Source of the DNA: Longimicrobiaceae bacterium
GTDB lineage: Bacteria; Gemmatimonadota; Gemmatimonadetes; Longimicrobiales; Longimicrobiaceae
NCBI GenBank assembly: GCA_035936415.1
Contig: DASYWD010000051.1
Location: 1 to 33,436 of the forward strand
Direction: 5' to 3'
Length of the DNA: 33,436 nucleotides
Shown here: positions 6,595-15,377 of the stretch, one piece after another
How the letters are laid out: each line of letters starts with the position of its first letter
How positions within the stretch are numbered: the stretch's first letter is position 1
Program-made: the position numbers and the translations under genes
The notes under the pieces: generated by a model
Database searches by the model: none
What the model was told of the DNA's origin: nothing
The model's input: only the letters and a program-made list of their open reading frames with translations

Positions 6595-8460
6595 ATGTCC
6601 ATCCCCGACTCCGTCATCGAAGAGGTCCGCCACCGCGGCGACCTGGTGGAGATCGTCTCCGAGCATACGCGCCTGAAGCGCTCGGGGAGGACCTTCCGCG
6701 GGCCGTGCCCGCTGCATGGCGGCTCCGGGCCCAACTTCTCCGTCGACCCGTCCAAGAACGTCTTCAAGTGCTTCACCTGCGGTGAGGCGGGGGACATCTT
6801 CTCCTTCCCCATGAAGCACCTGGGGATGGACTTCCTGGACGCGGTCCGCTTCGTGGCCGCCCGCGCCGGCGTGGAGATCCCGGAGCGGCAGGAGCGCCGG
6901 CCGGAGGACGACCCCAACCGCCGCCTCTACGAGACCAACGACTTCGCCGCGGAGTGGTTCCGCCGCCGGCTCTGGGACGACGCGGAGGGAAAGAAGGCGC
7001 GCGAGTACCTGGAGGGGCGCGGGATCGGCCGGGAGGCGGCGGAGCGCTTCGGGCTGGGGTGGGCCCCGGAGGAGTGGACCGCCTTCGGCGACGCGGCGCG
7101 CAAGCAGGGGATCGGCAACGACCTGCTCCTGTCGCTCGGCCTGGTGAAGGAGTCGCAGAAGGGGAACCGCGAGCCGTACGACGCCTTCCGCGGGCGGATC
7201 ATCTTCCCCATCGAGGACCTGGGCGGGCGCGTGGTCGCCTTCGGGGGGCGGATCCTGGGGAAGGCCGAGGAGCACGTCCCCAAGTACCTGAACTCGCCCG
7301 AGACTCCCATCTACCACAAGGGCGACCTGCTCTACGGGCTGGGGTGGAGCCGCGGCGCCATCCGCAAAGCCGAGGCGGCGCTGGTGGTGGAGGGATACAT
7401 GGACTACGTCTCCCTCGCCGCGCACGGGGTGGAGAACGCCGTCGCGCCGCTGGGCACGGCCATGACCGAGGCCCAGGCCGAGCTGATCGGGCGCTACGCC
7501 CCCCGCGCCATCCTCCTGTACGACAGCGACAAGGCCGGCCTCAAGGCCACCTTCCGCTCCGGCGACGAGCTCCTGCGCGCCGCGGTGGAGGTCCTGGTCG
7601 CCACCCTCCCGGAGGGCGAGGACCCGGACTCGCTGGTGCGCGCGAAGGGGCAGGCCGCGCTGCGGAAGTACCTGGACGACGCGGTGGACGTGCTGGAGCG
7701 CAAGATCCAGATCCTGGAGCGGAAGGGGCTGTTCGACAGCATCTCCGGGACGCGGCGCTCCATCGACGCGCTGATGCCCACCATCCGCGCCGCCTCCGAC
7801 GAGGTGCTCCGCGGCGTCTACCTGCGCCGCCTGTCGGAGAAGACCGGCGTGCCGCAGGAAACGCTGCAGAAGGAGGTGGCCGAGGCCCCCGCGCGCGACA
7901 CCCGTCCGCGGGGGTACCCGGAGCGCCGCGAGCGGAACGAGGGCCGGCGGGCGGAGGACTTCGGAGCTCCGCCCGCGCTGGTGGTCGCGCCGAGCCTGGG
8001 GCCCGAGCGCAACCTGCTCCTGCTGATGCTGCGCGACGAGACCTGGGTGGAGCGCACGGTGCGTGTCGTGGGGCCGGAGGAGTTCCGCTACCCCATCTAC
8101 CGCAACATCTTCGAGAAGCTGATCGAGCTGGAGGGGAGCCGTGACGGGGAGGGAGAGTGGCTGGAAGGATTCCCGCCGGAGGTGCTCCCCGTCCTGGAGG
8201 AGCTGCGCGGCGACCCCGAGCTGCAGGAGATGGGCGACGCCGAGGAGTTCTTCCAGGCGAACGTCCGTGATCTCCTGGCACGCCCCTTCGAAGAGCGGTT
8301 GACGGAGATCGAGCGTGAGATGGCCGTCGCCAACCCTGATCAGCAGACGCGCCTCACCGTCGAGAAAGAACAGATCACCGGGATGATGCGAAAGCGCGGC
8401 CTGTTGCGGAAGGCCGGATTCGTACGCCAGGCGCAGAACGGAGCCCGCCCGCAGCGCTGA
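6595..8460 (+). CDS. dnaG: DNA primase DnaG
   Basis: Synthesises RNA primers at the replication fork with DnaB helicase. The product is 621 aa, normal for the family. The N-terminal CHC2 zinc site is C38-x2-H41...C59-x2-C62. The catalytic core follows, with the TOPRIM residues E266 (EGYMD) and D310/D312 (DSDKAG). The C-terminal ~200 residues are the helicase-interacting region, with an Arg-rich linker near 440-460. The ATG at 6595 gives the standard start SIPDSVIEEV. Often dnaG sits beside rpoD; here mazEF lies upstream and a PLP enzyme downstream, with no sigma factor nearby. Confidence 0.97.
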   Translation: MSIPDSVIEEVRHRGDLVEIVSEHTRLKRSGRTFRGPCPLHGGSGPNFSVDPSKNVFKCFTCGEAGDIFSFPMKHLGMDFLDAVRFVAARAGVEIPERQERRPEDDPNRRLYETNDFAAEWFRRRLWDDAEGKKAREYLEGRGIGREAAERFGLGWAPEEWTAFGDAARKQGIGNDLLLSLGLVKESQKGNREPYDAFRGRIIFPIEDLGGRVVAFGGRILGKAEEHVPKYLNSPETPIYHKGDLLYGLGWSRGAIRKAEAALVVEGYMDYVSLAAHGVENAVAPLGTAMTEAQAELIGRYAPRAILLYDSDKAGLKATFRSGDELLRAAVEVLVATLPEGEDPDSLVRAKGQAALRKYLDDAVDVLERKIQILERKGLFDSISGTRRSIDALMPTIRAASDEVLRGVYLRRLSEKTGVPQETLQKEVAEAPARDTRPRGYPERRERNEGRRAEDFGAPPALVVAPSLGPERNLLLLMLRDETWVERTVRVVGPEEFRYPIYRNIFEKLIELEGSRDGEGEWLEGFPPEVLPVLEELRGDPELQEMGDAEEFFQANVRDLLARPFEERLTEIEREMAVANPDQQTRLTVEKEQITGMMRKRGLLRKAGFVRQAQNGARPQR

Positions 8461-8500
8461 GCAGCCACCGCCCGCTCCGGCTTCCGTTCGAAGCACCCAT

Positions 8501-8572
8501 CCCCCCGTTCGTCCCCGCGCTGCGGGCGCTCGTCCCGCGAGCTTGCTGGAGACGGGCGGGGGGTGCCATTTT
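8501..8572 (+). terminator. Candidate dnaG terminator hairpin
   Basis: Arms CCCCCCGttCGTC (8501-8513) and GACGggCGGGGGG (8551-8563) pair with two mismatches. An inner GCGGG/CCCGC stem (8522-8526 with 8534-8538) lies between them. A short T run (CATTTT, ending near 8571) follows. The rest of the 162-bp gap 8461-8622 shows nothing else I can name. Confidence 0.45.
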
Positions 8573-8622
8573 GCGTGTCCTGCCGGGCATTCCTCCGGCC
8601 GCCGAAAGCCCAGGACCTCGCC

Positions 8623-9738
8623 ATGACCCACCCGATCCCGCTGGACCAGATCGAGACGCCCGCCGCGCTGGTGGACGTCGACACCATGCACGCCAACCTG
8701 CGCCGCGTGGCCGACTACTGCCGCGAGCACGCGCTGGCCTGGCGTCCGCACGTGAAGACGCACAAGACCCCCGAGCTGGCCGCGGAGCAGCTCCGTGCCG
8801 GGGCCGTGGGGATCACCGTCGCCACGCCGCGCGAGGCGGAGGTGATGTCCGCCATCGCGGACGACGTTCTCCTGGCGTACCCTCCCCTCGGCGCCTCCAA
8901 GCTGGCGCGGCTCATGGCACTGCCGGAGCGGGTGCGCCTCACGGTCGGGCTGGACTCGGCCGAGGTGGCGGCGGAGCTGGGGCGGGCGGCGCGGGAGGCC
9001 GGGCGCAGCGTCCGGGTACTGGTGGAGATCGACGCCGGGATGGGGCGCGTCGGCGTGCAGGCGCCCGGCGACGCGGTGGCGCTCGCCCGAGCCGCATCCG
9101 AGGTGGGGCTGGAGTACCGGGGGGTGATGTTCTACCTCGGCCACGTCCGCGGCCCCATCGACGAGCAGGGGCCCGCCCTGCGCGCCGTCTCCGACCGGCT
9201 CGCGGACTTCCTGGACGCGCTCGACCGCGCCGACCTCCCCCCGGCAGTCGTCAGCGGCGGCTCCACCCCCACCTTCTGGCGCTCGCACGAGGTCTCGGGG
9301 ACCAACGAGGTGCGGCCGGGGACCAACGTCTTCAACGACCGCACGACCGCGCTGATCGGCGCCTGCACCTGGGACGAGTGCGCCTACTCCGTCCTCGCCA
9401 CCGTGGTCAGCACCGCGGTGCCGGGGCAGGCGGTGGTCGACGCCGGCTCCAAGGCGCTCGCGAAGGAAGAGGTGCGGGCGGAGGCCGGCGGCTACGGCGC
9501 GCTGCTGGACCGTCCCGGCGTGGTGGTGAAGGCCCTTTCCGAGGAGCACGGGCTCCTGGACCTCTCCGGCACCGCGTGGCGCCCGCGCGTGGGCGAGCGG
9601 GTGCGCATCGTCCCCAACCACGTCTGCGTCTCCGTCAACCTGGCCGAGCGGCTGTGGGGCGTCCGCGGGGAGGAGGCGGTGGAGTCGTGGGAGGTGGCGG
9701 GGCGGGGGAGGGCGCCGCGGCCGGCCGTGGGCGGATGA
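8623..9738 (+). CDS. PLP fold-III enzyme, D-threonine aldolase / D-serine dehydratase family
   Basis: A 371-aa alanine-racemase-fold (TIM barrel plus beta domain) enzyme acting on D-hydroxy amino acids, probably cytosolic. The PLP lysine is K45 in RPHVKTHKT. The C-terminal part has the SEEHG motif and a metal pair H333-x-C335 in PNHVCVSVNL. The His-x-Cys pair is the zinc-site form described for eukaryotic D-serine dehydratases, and aldolase-annotated relatives have similar or His-x-Asp sites, so substrate and reaction (aldol cleavage or dehydration) cannot be decided. The ATG at 8623 is chosen over an in-frame start at 8563, because the 20 extra residues do not look like family sequence and MTHPIPLDQIETPAALVD is the typical beginning. 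Its stop overlaps the thioesterase start (ATGA). Confidence 0.88.
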   Translation: MTHPIPLDQIETPAALVDVDTMHANLRRVADYCREHALAWRPHVKTHKTPELAAEQLRAGAVGITVATPREAEVMSAIADDVLLAYPPLGASKLARLMALPERVRLTVGLDSAEVAAELGRAAREAGRSVRVLVEIDAGMGRVGVQAPGDAVALARAASEVGLEYRGVMFYLGHVRGPIDEQGPALRAVSDRLADFLDALDRADLPPAVVSGGSTPTFWRSHEVSGTNEVRPGTNVFNDRTTALIGACTWDECAYSVLATVVSTAVPGQAVVDAGSKALAKEEVRAEAGGYGALLDRPGVVVKALSEEHGLLDLSGTAWRPRVGERVRIVPNHVCVSVNLAERLWGVRGEEAVESWEVAGRGRAPRPAVGG

Positions 9739-10289
9739 GCCTTCTCCTGCGCAGCCTCAAGGTGCTCGTCGCCGCTTTCTTCCGCTCGCGGCTGGCCCCG
9801 CTGGACGAGTCCGCCGTGACCTTCCGGGTCTGGCCCAACGACCTGGACGTCAACCTGCACATGAACAACGGGCGCTACCTGACGCTGATGGACCTGGGGC
9901 GCCTGGACCTCATCGTCCGCCTCGGCGTGCTGGGCGCGCTGCGGCGGCGGAAGTGGGGCCCGGTGGTCGGGTCGCTGAAGATCCGCTACCGCCGCTCGCT
10001 CCTCCCCTTCCAGACATACGAGATCCGCACCCGGCTCCTCTGCTGGGACCACCGCTGGTTCTTCGTGGAGCAGCGCTTCGAGCGCCGAGGCGAACTGATC
10101 GCCATCGCGCTGGTGAAGGGACTCTTTCTCGGCCCGGAGGGGCGGGTCCCCACCCAGGCGGTGGTGGACGCCTCCGGGTTCCGGGTCCAGTCGCCCCCCG
10201 CTCCCGACGCGGTGCTGGCCTGGCAGGACGCCGAGCGGGTGCTCCGCGAGCACGAGGCGCTCCCCGTCGAGGTGGAGGTGGCGGGGTGA
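9735..10289 (+). CDS. Hot-dog fold acyl-CoA thioesterase-like protein
   Basis: A 184-aa protein of the 4HBT/THEM6-like thioesterase group, which hydrolyses acyl-CoA or acyl-ACP. The active-site region is WPNDLDVNLHMNNGRYLTLMD (about 31-51), with the Asp and the H-x-N-N found in this branch. A hydrophobic N-terminal stretch (LLLRSLKVLVAAFF) could associate with the membrane. Translation is coupled at both ends, by ATGA with the PLP enzyme and GTGA with the four-Cys protein. No substrate can be named. Confidence 0.8.
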   Translation: MSLLLRSLKVLVAAFFRSRLAPLDESAVTFRVWPNDLDVNLHMNNGRYLTLMDLGRLDLIVRLGVLGALRRRKWGPVVGSLKIRYRRSLLPFQTYEIRTRLLCWDHRWFFVEQRFERRGELIAIALVKGLFLGPEGRVPTQAVVDASGFRVQSPPAPDAVLAWQDAERVLREHEALPVEVEVAG

Positions 10290-10534
10290 GCGGACGCCCC
10301 CCCGGCGACCCCGCCTCGGAGGCGCTCCGCCGCCACCTCGCCCCCCCGGAGCCGTCGCCGGGACTGTGTGCCGGCTGCCTCCACGTGCGCGAGGTCCGCA
10401 GCGGGAAGGGGAGCACCTTCTATCTCTGCGAGATGTCGAAGACGGACCCCGCCTTCCCGAAGTACCCGCGCCTCCCCGTGCTCCGCTGCCGCGGGTACGC
10501 GCCGCAGGGCGCGGCCGGGGCAGCGCCCCCATGA
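10286..10534 (+). CDS. Four-cysteine mini-protein, putative zinc-binding
   Basis: An 82-aa protein of unknown function. The start is GTG at 10286, overlapping the thioesterase stop; its own stop overlaps the next ATG. The centre is C28-x2-C31-H33, then GSTFYLC48, a SKTDPAFPKYPRLPV stretch and C68-RGY. Four Cys in this spacing suggest a single zinc ribbon or a small metal site. The DP-x-FPKYPRLPV core looks like a conserved family I have seen only as hypothetical proteins. The first ~25 and last ~10 residues are low-complexity. The tight overlaps on both sides favour a real gene. Confidence 0.72.
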   Translation: MSGRPPGDPASEALRRHLAPPEPSPGLCAGCLHVREVRSGKGSTFYLCEMSKTDPAFPKYPRLPVLRCRGYAPQGAAGAAPP

Positions 10535-11700
10535 CCCGCCCACCCCGCGGCGACACGGCCGCAGGCGCATCCACCGCCGGGACCTCCATGGGACAGCGCA
10601 CGCTCGCGAACCGCCGGCTCGAATGGACGGTGGTCTGCCTGGGGACCGTGATCCCGGTCATCAACAGCTCGGTGTGGCAGTACGGCCGGCCCCTCCGGGG
10701 CGGCGGCACGGTGACCGTCTCCGACGCCGCGGCGATCGGGGCCGCCACCGCGCTGGCGTGGGCGGCCACGATCCTGGGGATGTTCTGGCTGGCGCGGCGC
10801 TTCCCGCTGGTGCGCGGCCGCGTGCTCCAGGCGGTGGGCGTCCACCTGGCCGCGGCGCTTCTCCGCGCGCTGGCGTGGCTGCCGTTCAGCGCCTTCGTGT
10901 CGCTCTACCTGGTGGGCGAGCCCCCGCCGTTCCCCTGGCGCCGGGCCCTGGTGCCCGTGCTCTACAGCGAGGTGGTGAGCTACGTCCTCGTCCTGGGGAC
11001 GATCTACGCCGTCCAGTACTACGAGAGGCTGCGCGATCGGGAGATGGACGCCGCACGCCTCGCCGGGCACCTGGCGGAGGCCCGGCTCTCCTCGCTCAAG
11101 ATGCAGCTCAACCCGCACTTTCTCTTCAACACCCTGCACTCCGTCTCCACGCTGATGCACCGCGACGTGGAGGCCGCCGACGAGATGCTGGCCCGGCTGA
11201 GCGTGCTGCTCCGCCTCAGCCTGCAGCACCACGACACCCAGGAGGTGACGCTCCAGCAGGAGATGGAGTTCCTCGTGCCGTACCTGGAGATCGAGCAGAT
11301 CCGCTTCCGCGACCGGCTGACCGTCCGCACGCACCTCGCCCGCGACACCCTGGCCGCCCGGGTCCCGCACCTCATCCTGCAGCCGCTGGTGGAGAACGCC
11401 ATCCGCCACGGGATCGCGCCGCGGGCCGGGCCCGGCACGGTGGAAGTCTCCGTGGAGCGGGTGGACGGCGCCCTGCGCCTGGTCGTGCAGGACGACGGGG
11501 TGGGCGTGGGCGCGTCGGAGGGTGGGCGGGGCACGGGCGTGGGGCTCTCCAACACCCGTGCGCGGCTCCAGGCGCTCTACGGCGAGGCGCACCGCTTCGC
11601 GGTGGAGCCCGCCCCGGGCGGGGGGACGCGGGTCACGGTGTCCATCCCCATGCGCGAGAACGGCGGAGTCGTCGAGGCACACCGGGAGGAGGAGCGATGA
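10531..11700 (+). CDS. LytS/YehU-type membrane sensor histidine kinase
   Basis: A 389-aa kinase that signals to the LytTR regulator encoded next. About four hydrophobic segments (~31-48, 65-88, 100-125, 137-160) form the membrane part. A short coiled linker leads to the His_kinase family domain, where LNPHFLFN carries the phospho-acceptor H196. The ATPase part shows LVENAIRHG (N-box), DDGVGVG and GVGLSNTRARL. The ATG at 10531 is chosen because it overlaps the preceding stop (ATGA); an in-frame ATG at 10588 is an alternative. The gene ends in ATGA with the response regulator. The stimulus is unknown. Confidence 0.92.
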   Translation: MTRPPRGDTAAGASTAGTSMGQRTLANRRLEWTVVCLGTVIPVINSSVWQYGRPLRGGGTVTVSDAAAIGAATALAWAATILGMFWLARRFPLVRGRVLQAVGVHLAAALLRALAWLPFSAFVSLYLVGEPPPFPWRRALVPVLYSEVVSYVLVLGTIYAVQYYERLRDREMDAARLAGHLAEARLSSLKMQLNPHFLFNTLHSVSTLMHRDVEAADEMLARLSVLLRLSLQHHDTQEVTLQQEMEFLVPYLEIEQIRFRDRLTVRTHLARDTLAARVPHLILQPLVENAIRHGIAPRAGPGTVEVSVERVDGALRLVVQDDGVGVGASEGGRGTGVGLSNTRARLQALYGEAHRFAVEPAPGGGTRVTVSIPMRENGGVVEAHREEER

Positions 11701-12461
11701 AGCTTCGGGCGCTGATCGTGGACGACGAGCCGCTGGGCCGGGAGCGGATCCGGCAGCTCCTCGCCGCCGAGGAAGACGTAGAAGTGGTGGCGGAGTGCGG
11801 GCACGGCGGGGAGGCGGTGGAGGCCATCGAGGGGCTGGAGCCCGACCTGGTCTTCCTCGACGTGCAGATGCCGGAGCTGGACGGCTTCGGGGTGGTCGAG
11901 GCGGTGGGGGTGGACCGCATGCCCATGACGGTGTTCGTCACCGCCTACGAGGAGTTCGCGCTGCGGGCCTTCGAGGCGAGCGCGCTCGACTACCTCCTCA
12001 AGCCCTTCGACCGGGCGCGCTTCGCCCAGGCGCTTGACCGCGTCCGTACGCAGATCCGGCTGCGCCGCGACCAGGAGGTGCGTGGGCAGCTCGCCACGCT
12101 GCTGCAGGAGATGCGGCCGCGCCGCAAGCACCTAGAGCGGCTGGTGGTGCGCTCCGGCGGGCGGATCCGGTTCGTGCGGGTGGAAGAGGTGGACTGCTTC
12201 GAGGCGGAGGGGAACTACGTCCGCGTGCACGCCGGCGAGCGCAACCACCTGATCCGCCAGACTATGTCCGCGCTGGAGGCGGAGCTGGACCCCGCCCGGT
12301 TCCTGCGGATCCACCGCTCCACCATCGTGAACCTGGAGCGGATCGACCACATCGAGCCCCTCTTCCAGGGGGAGTACTCGGTCGCGCTGCGGGGGGGGCG
12401 GAAGCTCACTTCCAGCCGCGGGTACCGCGAGCGGCTGCACGAGGCGCTGGGCCTCTCGTAG
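11697..12461 (+). CDS. LytTR-family response regulator
   Basis: A 254-aa DNA-binding regulator. The receiver domain (1-~120) has acidic residues D9 and D10, phospho-acceptor D55 in FLDVQMPELDG, the TAYEEFALRAF segment and the LKPF lysine. A helical linker leads to a C-terminal LytTR domain (~145-250) with VEEVDCFEAEGNYVRVH and FLRIHRSTIVNLERID. It is the partner of the LytS-like kinase by 4-bp overlap. LytTR proteins bind paired 9-bp direct repeats; no site was identified here. Confidence 0.94.
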   Translation: MKLRALIVDDEPLGRERIRQLLAAEEDVEVVAECGHGGEAVEAIEGLEPDLVFLDVQMPELDGFGVVEAVGVDRMPMTVFVTAYEEFALRAFEASALDYLLKPFDRARFAQALDRVRTQIRLRRDQEVRGQLATLLQEMRPRRKHLERLVVRSGGRIRFVRVEEVDCFEAEGNYVRVHAGERNHLIRQTMSALEAELDPARFLRIHRSTIVNLERIDHIEPLFQGEYSVALRGGRKLTSSRGYRERLHEALGLS

Positions 12462-12518
12462 CGGGCGGCGGCCCCCTCAGGGGGCTCGCTCCCCGTCCAG
12501 CCTCGGTCCGCCGCCCGC
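12461..12518 (+). terminator. Nested hairpin after the LytTR gene
   Basis: Perfect 11-bp arms GCGGGCGGCGG (12461-12471) and CCGCCGCCCGC (12508-12518) enclose a GCCCCC/GGGGGC hairpin with a 3-nt loop. There is no T tract, so this could be a terminator or simply a strong 3'-end structure. It separates the kinase/regulator pair from the recJ promoter. Confidence 0.45.
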
Positions 12519-12544
12519 CGGGCCCACCGCTTCCGGTCTCCCGC

Positions 12545-12574
12545 TTGCCCGCCGGTCCCCCCGTGGAATACCTT
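12545..12574 (+). promoter_or_regulatory. Putative leaderless promoter for recJ
   Basis: -35 TTGCCC (12545-12550), 18-bp spacer, -10 TACCTT (12569-12574), then only 6 nt to the ATG at 12581. Transcription would begin at or within a base or two of the start codon. No Shine-Dalgarno is present. The arrangement matches that at arcA. Confidence 0.5.
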
Positions 12575-12580
12575 TGGTGC

Positions 12581-14323
12581 ATGCAGACCCTCGCCTCGCC
12601 GCGCCCCCTCGCCCGCCGCTGGATCTTCCCCGCCACGCCCGATGCGGCGGCGGTGGAACGCCTCTCAGGCGAGCTCCGCCTCCCCCCGCCGCTCTGCCGC
12701 CTCCTGGTGCAGCGGGGCTTCGGCGAGCCCCATACGGCCCGGGAGTTCCTCCGCCCCCACCCGGGGCAGATCCACCCGCCTCAGCTCCTCGCCGGGATGG
12801 CCGACGCGGTGTCGCGCCTCCGCCGCGCCATCGGGGCGGGGGAGACGGTGCTCGTGCACGGCGACTACGACGTGGACGGCATCTGCGCGACCGCGCTCTT
12901 CACCCGTGCCCTCCGCGCGATGGGGGCCCGCGCCGTCCCCTTCGTCCCGCACCGGCTGGAGGACGGGTACGACCTGACCGACGCCGGGATCCGGGCCGCC
13001 GCGTCCGCGGGGGCCACGCTGATCCTCACCGGCGACTGCGGGATCGTGGCGCACGAGGCGGTGAACCGCGCCCGGCGCGCGGGGATCGACGTGGTGGTGA
13101 CCGACCACCACACCCCCGGGCCCACCCTCCCGGACTGCGTCGCGGTGGTGAACCCCAACCGCGCCGACTGCGGCTACCCCGACAAGGGGCTCGCCGGGGT
13201 GGGGGTGGCGTACAAGCTGTGCTGCGCCCTCGCGGCCGAGGTGGGCTTCCCGGAGGAGCGGCTGCACCCCTTCCTGGACCTGGTGGCCGTCGCCACCATC
13301 GCCGACCTGGCGCCGCTCTCCGGGGAGAACCGGGCGCTGGTGCGCTGGGGCCTCAAGGTGCTGGCGCAGACCCCCAACCCCGGGCTGCGCGCCCTGCTGC
13401 GGAGCTGCGGCCTCGCCGACCGCGCCGAGATCACCGCGGCGCAGGTGGGCTACGTGCTGGCGCCGCGGATCAACGCGGTGGGGCGGATGAGCGAGGCGCT
13501 CCGCGGGGTGGACCTCCTCCTCACCGACGACCCCGCCGAGGCCGCGGAGATCGCCGCGTCGCTGGAGGCGGAGAACCGCTCCCGGCAGGCGGTGGACGGG
13601 CAGACGCTCGGGGAAGTGATGCGCACGCTGGACCGGGTGTACGACCCGGACCGCGACTGGGGGGTGGTGCTCGCCGCCGACGGCTGGCACCCCGGCGTGA
13701 TCGGGATCGTGGCTTCCCGCGTGGTGGAGCGGATCCACCGCCCCACGGTGCTGATCGCCCTCTCGGGCTCCGGGGAGGGGAAGGGGAGCGCGCGCTCCAT
13801 CTCCGGGTTCCACCTGTACGACGCCCTGCGCGAGTGCGCGGGGCACCTGGTCCGCTTCGGCGGGCACCGCTACGCAGCGGGATGCTCCATCCTCCCCGAC
13901 CGGGTGGATGCCTTCCGCTCCGCCTTCAACGCCCGCGCCCGCGCCGTGCTCACCGAGGACCACCTGGTCCCCGAGGTCCGCATCGACCTGGAGCTGCGGC
14001 TGCACGAGGCCGGGGACGAGCTGTTCCGCATGCTGCGCCACGCCGGGCCGTTCGGGATGGGGAATCCCACTCCGGTGTTCGCCGCGCGAGGCGTGGGGGT
14101 GGCCGGCCACCCGAGGCTGGTGGGCCAGAGCCACCTCAAGATGACGCTGGCGTCCGGCGGCGCCTCGCTGGAGGCCATCGGCTTCGGGATGGGCGACCGC
14201 CTGGCCGACCCGGGCTTCGCGAGCGGGCCGCTGGACGTGGCCTTCAAGCTGGAGGAGAACACCTGGAACGGCCGGAGCCGGCTGCAGGCGAAGCTGGTGG
14301 ACGTGCGCGCCGCGGAGCGGTGA
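12581..14323 (+). CDS. recJ: Single-stranded-DNA-specific exonuclease RecJ
   Basis: A 5'-3' ssDNA exonuclease used in recombination, base-excision and mismatch repair. The product is 580 aa. DHH-family metal ligands are visible: D95-Y-D97-V-D99-G, GDCG, D175-H176-H177, and the ADLAPLSGENR motif. The DHHA1 domain carries GWHPGVIGIVASR and GGHRYAAG, and a C-terminal OB-like domain follows. In-frame TTG (12545) and GTG (12563) starts exist, but these bases form the -35 and -10 region, so ATG 12581 is preferred. The stop overlaps the rsmD start (GTGA). Confidence 0.96.
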   Translation: MQTLASPRPLARRWIFPATPDAAAVERLSGELRLPPPLCRLLVQRGFGEPHTAREFLRPHPGQIHPPQLLAGMADAVSRLRRAIGAGETVLVHGDYDVDGICATALFTRALRAMGARAVPFVPHRLEDGYDLTDAGIRAAASAGATLILTGDCGIVAHEAVNRARRAGIDVVVTDHHTPGPTLPDCVAVVNPNRADCGYPDKGLAGVGVAYKLCCALAAEVGFPEERLHPFLDLVAVATIADLAPLSGENRALVRWGLKVLAQTPNPGLRALLRSCGLADRAEITAAQVGYVLAPRINAVGRMSEALRGVDLLLTDDPAEAAEIAASLEAENRSRQAVDGQTLGEVMRTLDRVYDPDRDWGVVLAADGWHPGVIGIVASRVVERIHRPTVLIALSGSGEGKGSARSISGFHLYDALRECAGHLVRFGGHRYAAGCSILPDRVDAFRSAFNARARAVLTEDHLVPEVRIDLELRLHEAGDELFRMLRHAGPFGMGNPTPVFAARGVGVAGHPRLVGQSHLKMTLASGGASLEAIGFGMGDRLADPGFASGPLDVAFKLEENTWNGRSRLQAKLVDVRAAER

Positions 14324-14847
14324 GGATCGTCGCCGGGGAGTGGGGCGGGCGCCGCATCACCGCGCCGCCCGGCAGCGCCACCCGGCCGACCACCGACCGC
14401 GTCCGCGAGGCATGGATGAGCGCCGTCGCCGACCGGATCCCCGGCGCGCGCGTGCTCGACCTGTTCGCGGGCTCCGGAGCGCTGGGCCTGGAGGCACTCT
14501 CCCGTGGGGCGGAGCACGCGGTCTTCGTCGAGAACGCCCCGGGGGCGCTCCGGGCGCTCCGGGCCAACCTGGACGCCCTGGGCGCCGGGCCGCGCGCCGA
14601 CGTGGCCCGGCTGGACGCCATGCGCTTCGTCGGCGGGCTGGGGGCGGGGGCCTTCGACCTCGCCTTCGCCGACCCGCCATACGGCCGGGGCCTGGCCGCC
14701 GCGCTGCTGGAGCGCTTCGCGGAGGTCCCGTTCGCCGGCCTCCTCTGCGTGGAGCACGCCCGCGGCGACGCCCTTCCCGACCTCCCGGGTGCCCGCACCC
14801 GCCGCTACGGCGACACCTCGCTCACCTTCGTCCCCGCGAGCGACTGA
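14320..14847 (+). CDS. rsmD: 16S rRNA (guanine966-N2)-methyltransferase RsmD
   Basis: A 175-aa SAM-dependent methyltransferase that modifies G966 of 16S rRNA during 30S assembly. The start is GTG at 14320, coupled to recJ by GTGA, giving the usual N-terminus RIVAGEWGGRRI. The SAM loop is LDLFAGSGALGLEALSRGA. The catalytic motif D118-P-P-Y-G is the N2-guanine methyltransferase form of (D/N)PP(Y/F). The pairing with coaD immediately downstream (zero spacing) is a widespread bacterial arrangement. Confidence 0.95.
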   Translation: MRIVAGEWGGRRITAPPGSATRPTTDRVREAWMSAVADRIPGARVLDLFAGSGALGLEALSRGAEHAVFVENAPGALRALRANLDALGAGPRADVARLDAMRFVGGLGAGAFDLAFADPPYGRGLAAALLERFAEVPFAGLLCVEHARGDALPDLPGARTRRYGDTSLTFVPASD

Positions 14848-15369
14848 ATGGCCGACCCCCGCGTGGCTCTCTTTCCCGGCTCCTTCGACCCGCTCACCGC
14901 GGGGCACGAGGACGTGGTCCGCCGTGCCCTCTCCATCGCCGACCGGGTGGTCGTCGCGGTCGCCCACTCGCCCACGCAGACGAAGCGGGGGATGTTTTCC
15001 ATTCAGGAGCGGCTGGAGATGATCCGCGAGACCTTCGACGGCGAGCCGCGGGTCGAGGCGGCCGAGTTCCAGGGGCTGCTGGTGGACTACGCCGGCAGCA
15101 TCGGCGCCGGTGTGGTGGTCCGCGGGGTCCGGACCGTGGCCGACTGGGAGTACGAGCTGCAGATGGCGATGATGAACCGCCGCCTCGCCCCCGGGCTGGA
15201 GACAGTCTTCCTGGCCCCCGCCCCCGAGCACTCCTTCGTCTCCGGGACGCTGGTGCGGCAGATCGCCTCGCTGGGCGGCGACGTGTCGCCGTTCGTCCCC
15301 GCCGCCGTGCTGCGCCGCATCACCGTGGGCGATGATCCGCCGCCCGTGCGCCCGGAGGAGATCTTCTGA
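14848..15369 (+). CDS. coaD: Pantetheine-phosphate adenylyltransferase CoaD
   Basis: Transfers AMP from ATP to 4'-phosphopantetheine, the penultimate step of CoA synthesis. The product is 173 aa, typical in length. The nucleotidyltransferase start [10 protein letters not shown] (11-20) contains the T-x-G-H motif. [21 protein letters not shown] and [20 protein letters not shown] are family signatures. The ATG directly follows the rsmD stop. The pta gene follows after 8 bp, so CoA and acetyl-CoA metabolism are linked on one transcript. Confidence 0.97.
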   Translation: MADPRVALFPGSFDPLTAGHEDVVRRALSIADRVVVAVAHSPTQTKRGMFSIQERLEMIRETFDGEPRVEAAEFQGLLVDYAGSIGAGVVVRGVRTVADWEYELQMAMMNRRLAPGLETVFLAPAPEHSFVSGTLVRQIASLGGDVSPFVPAAVLRRITVGDDPPPVRPEEIF

Positions 15370-15377
15370 GGCGCGGC

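Noticed and set aside
8563-8622. 20-residue extension of the PLP enzyme
   Set aside because: Overlaps the candidate dnaG terminator and T run; the ATG at 8623 begins with the typical family sequence.
6337-9621. Minus-strand open frame of 1094 codons opposite mazF, dnaG and the PLP enzyme
   Set aside because: It crosses three well-supported + strand genes and two gaps and has no recognisable domain; an effect of high GC.
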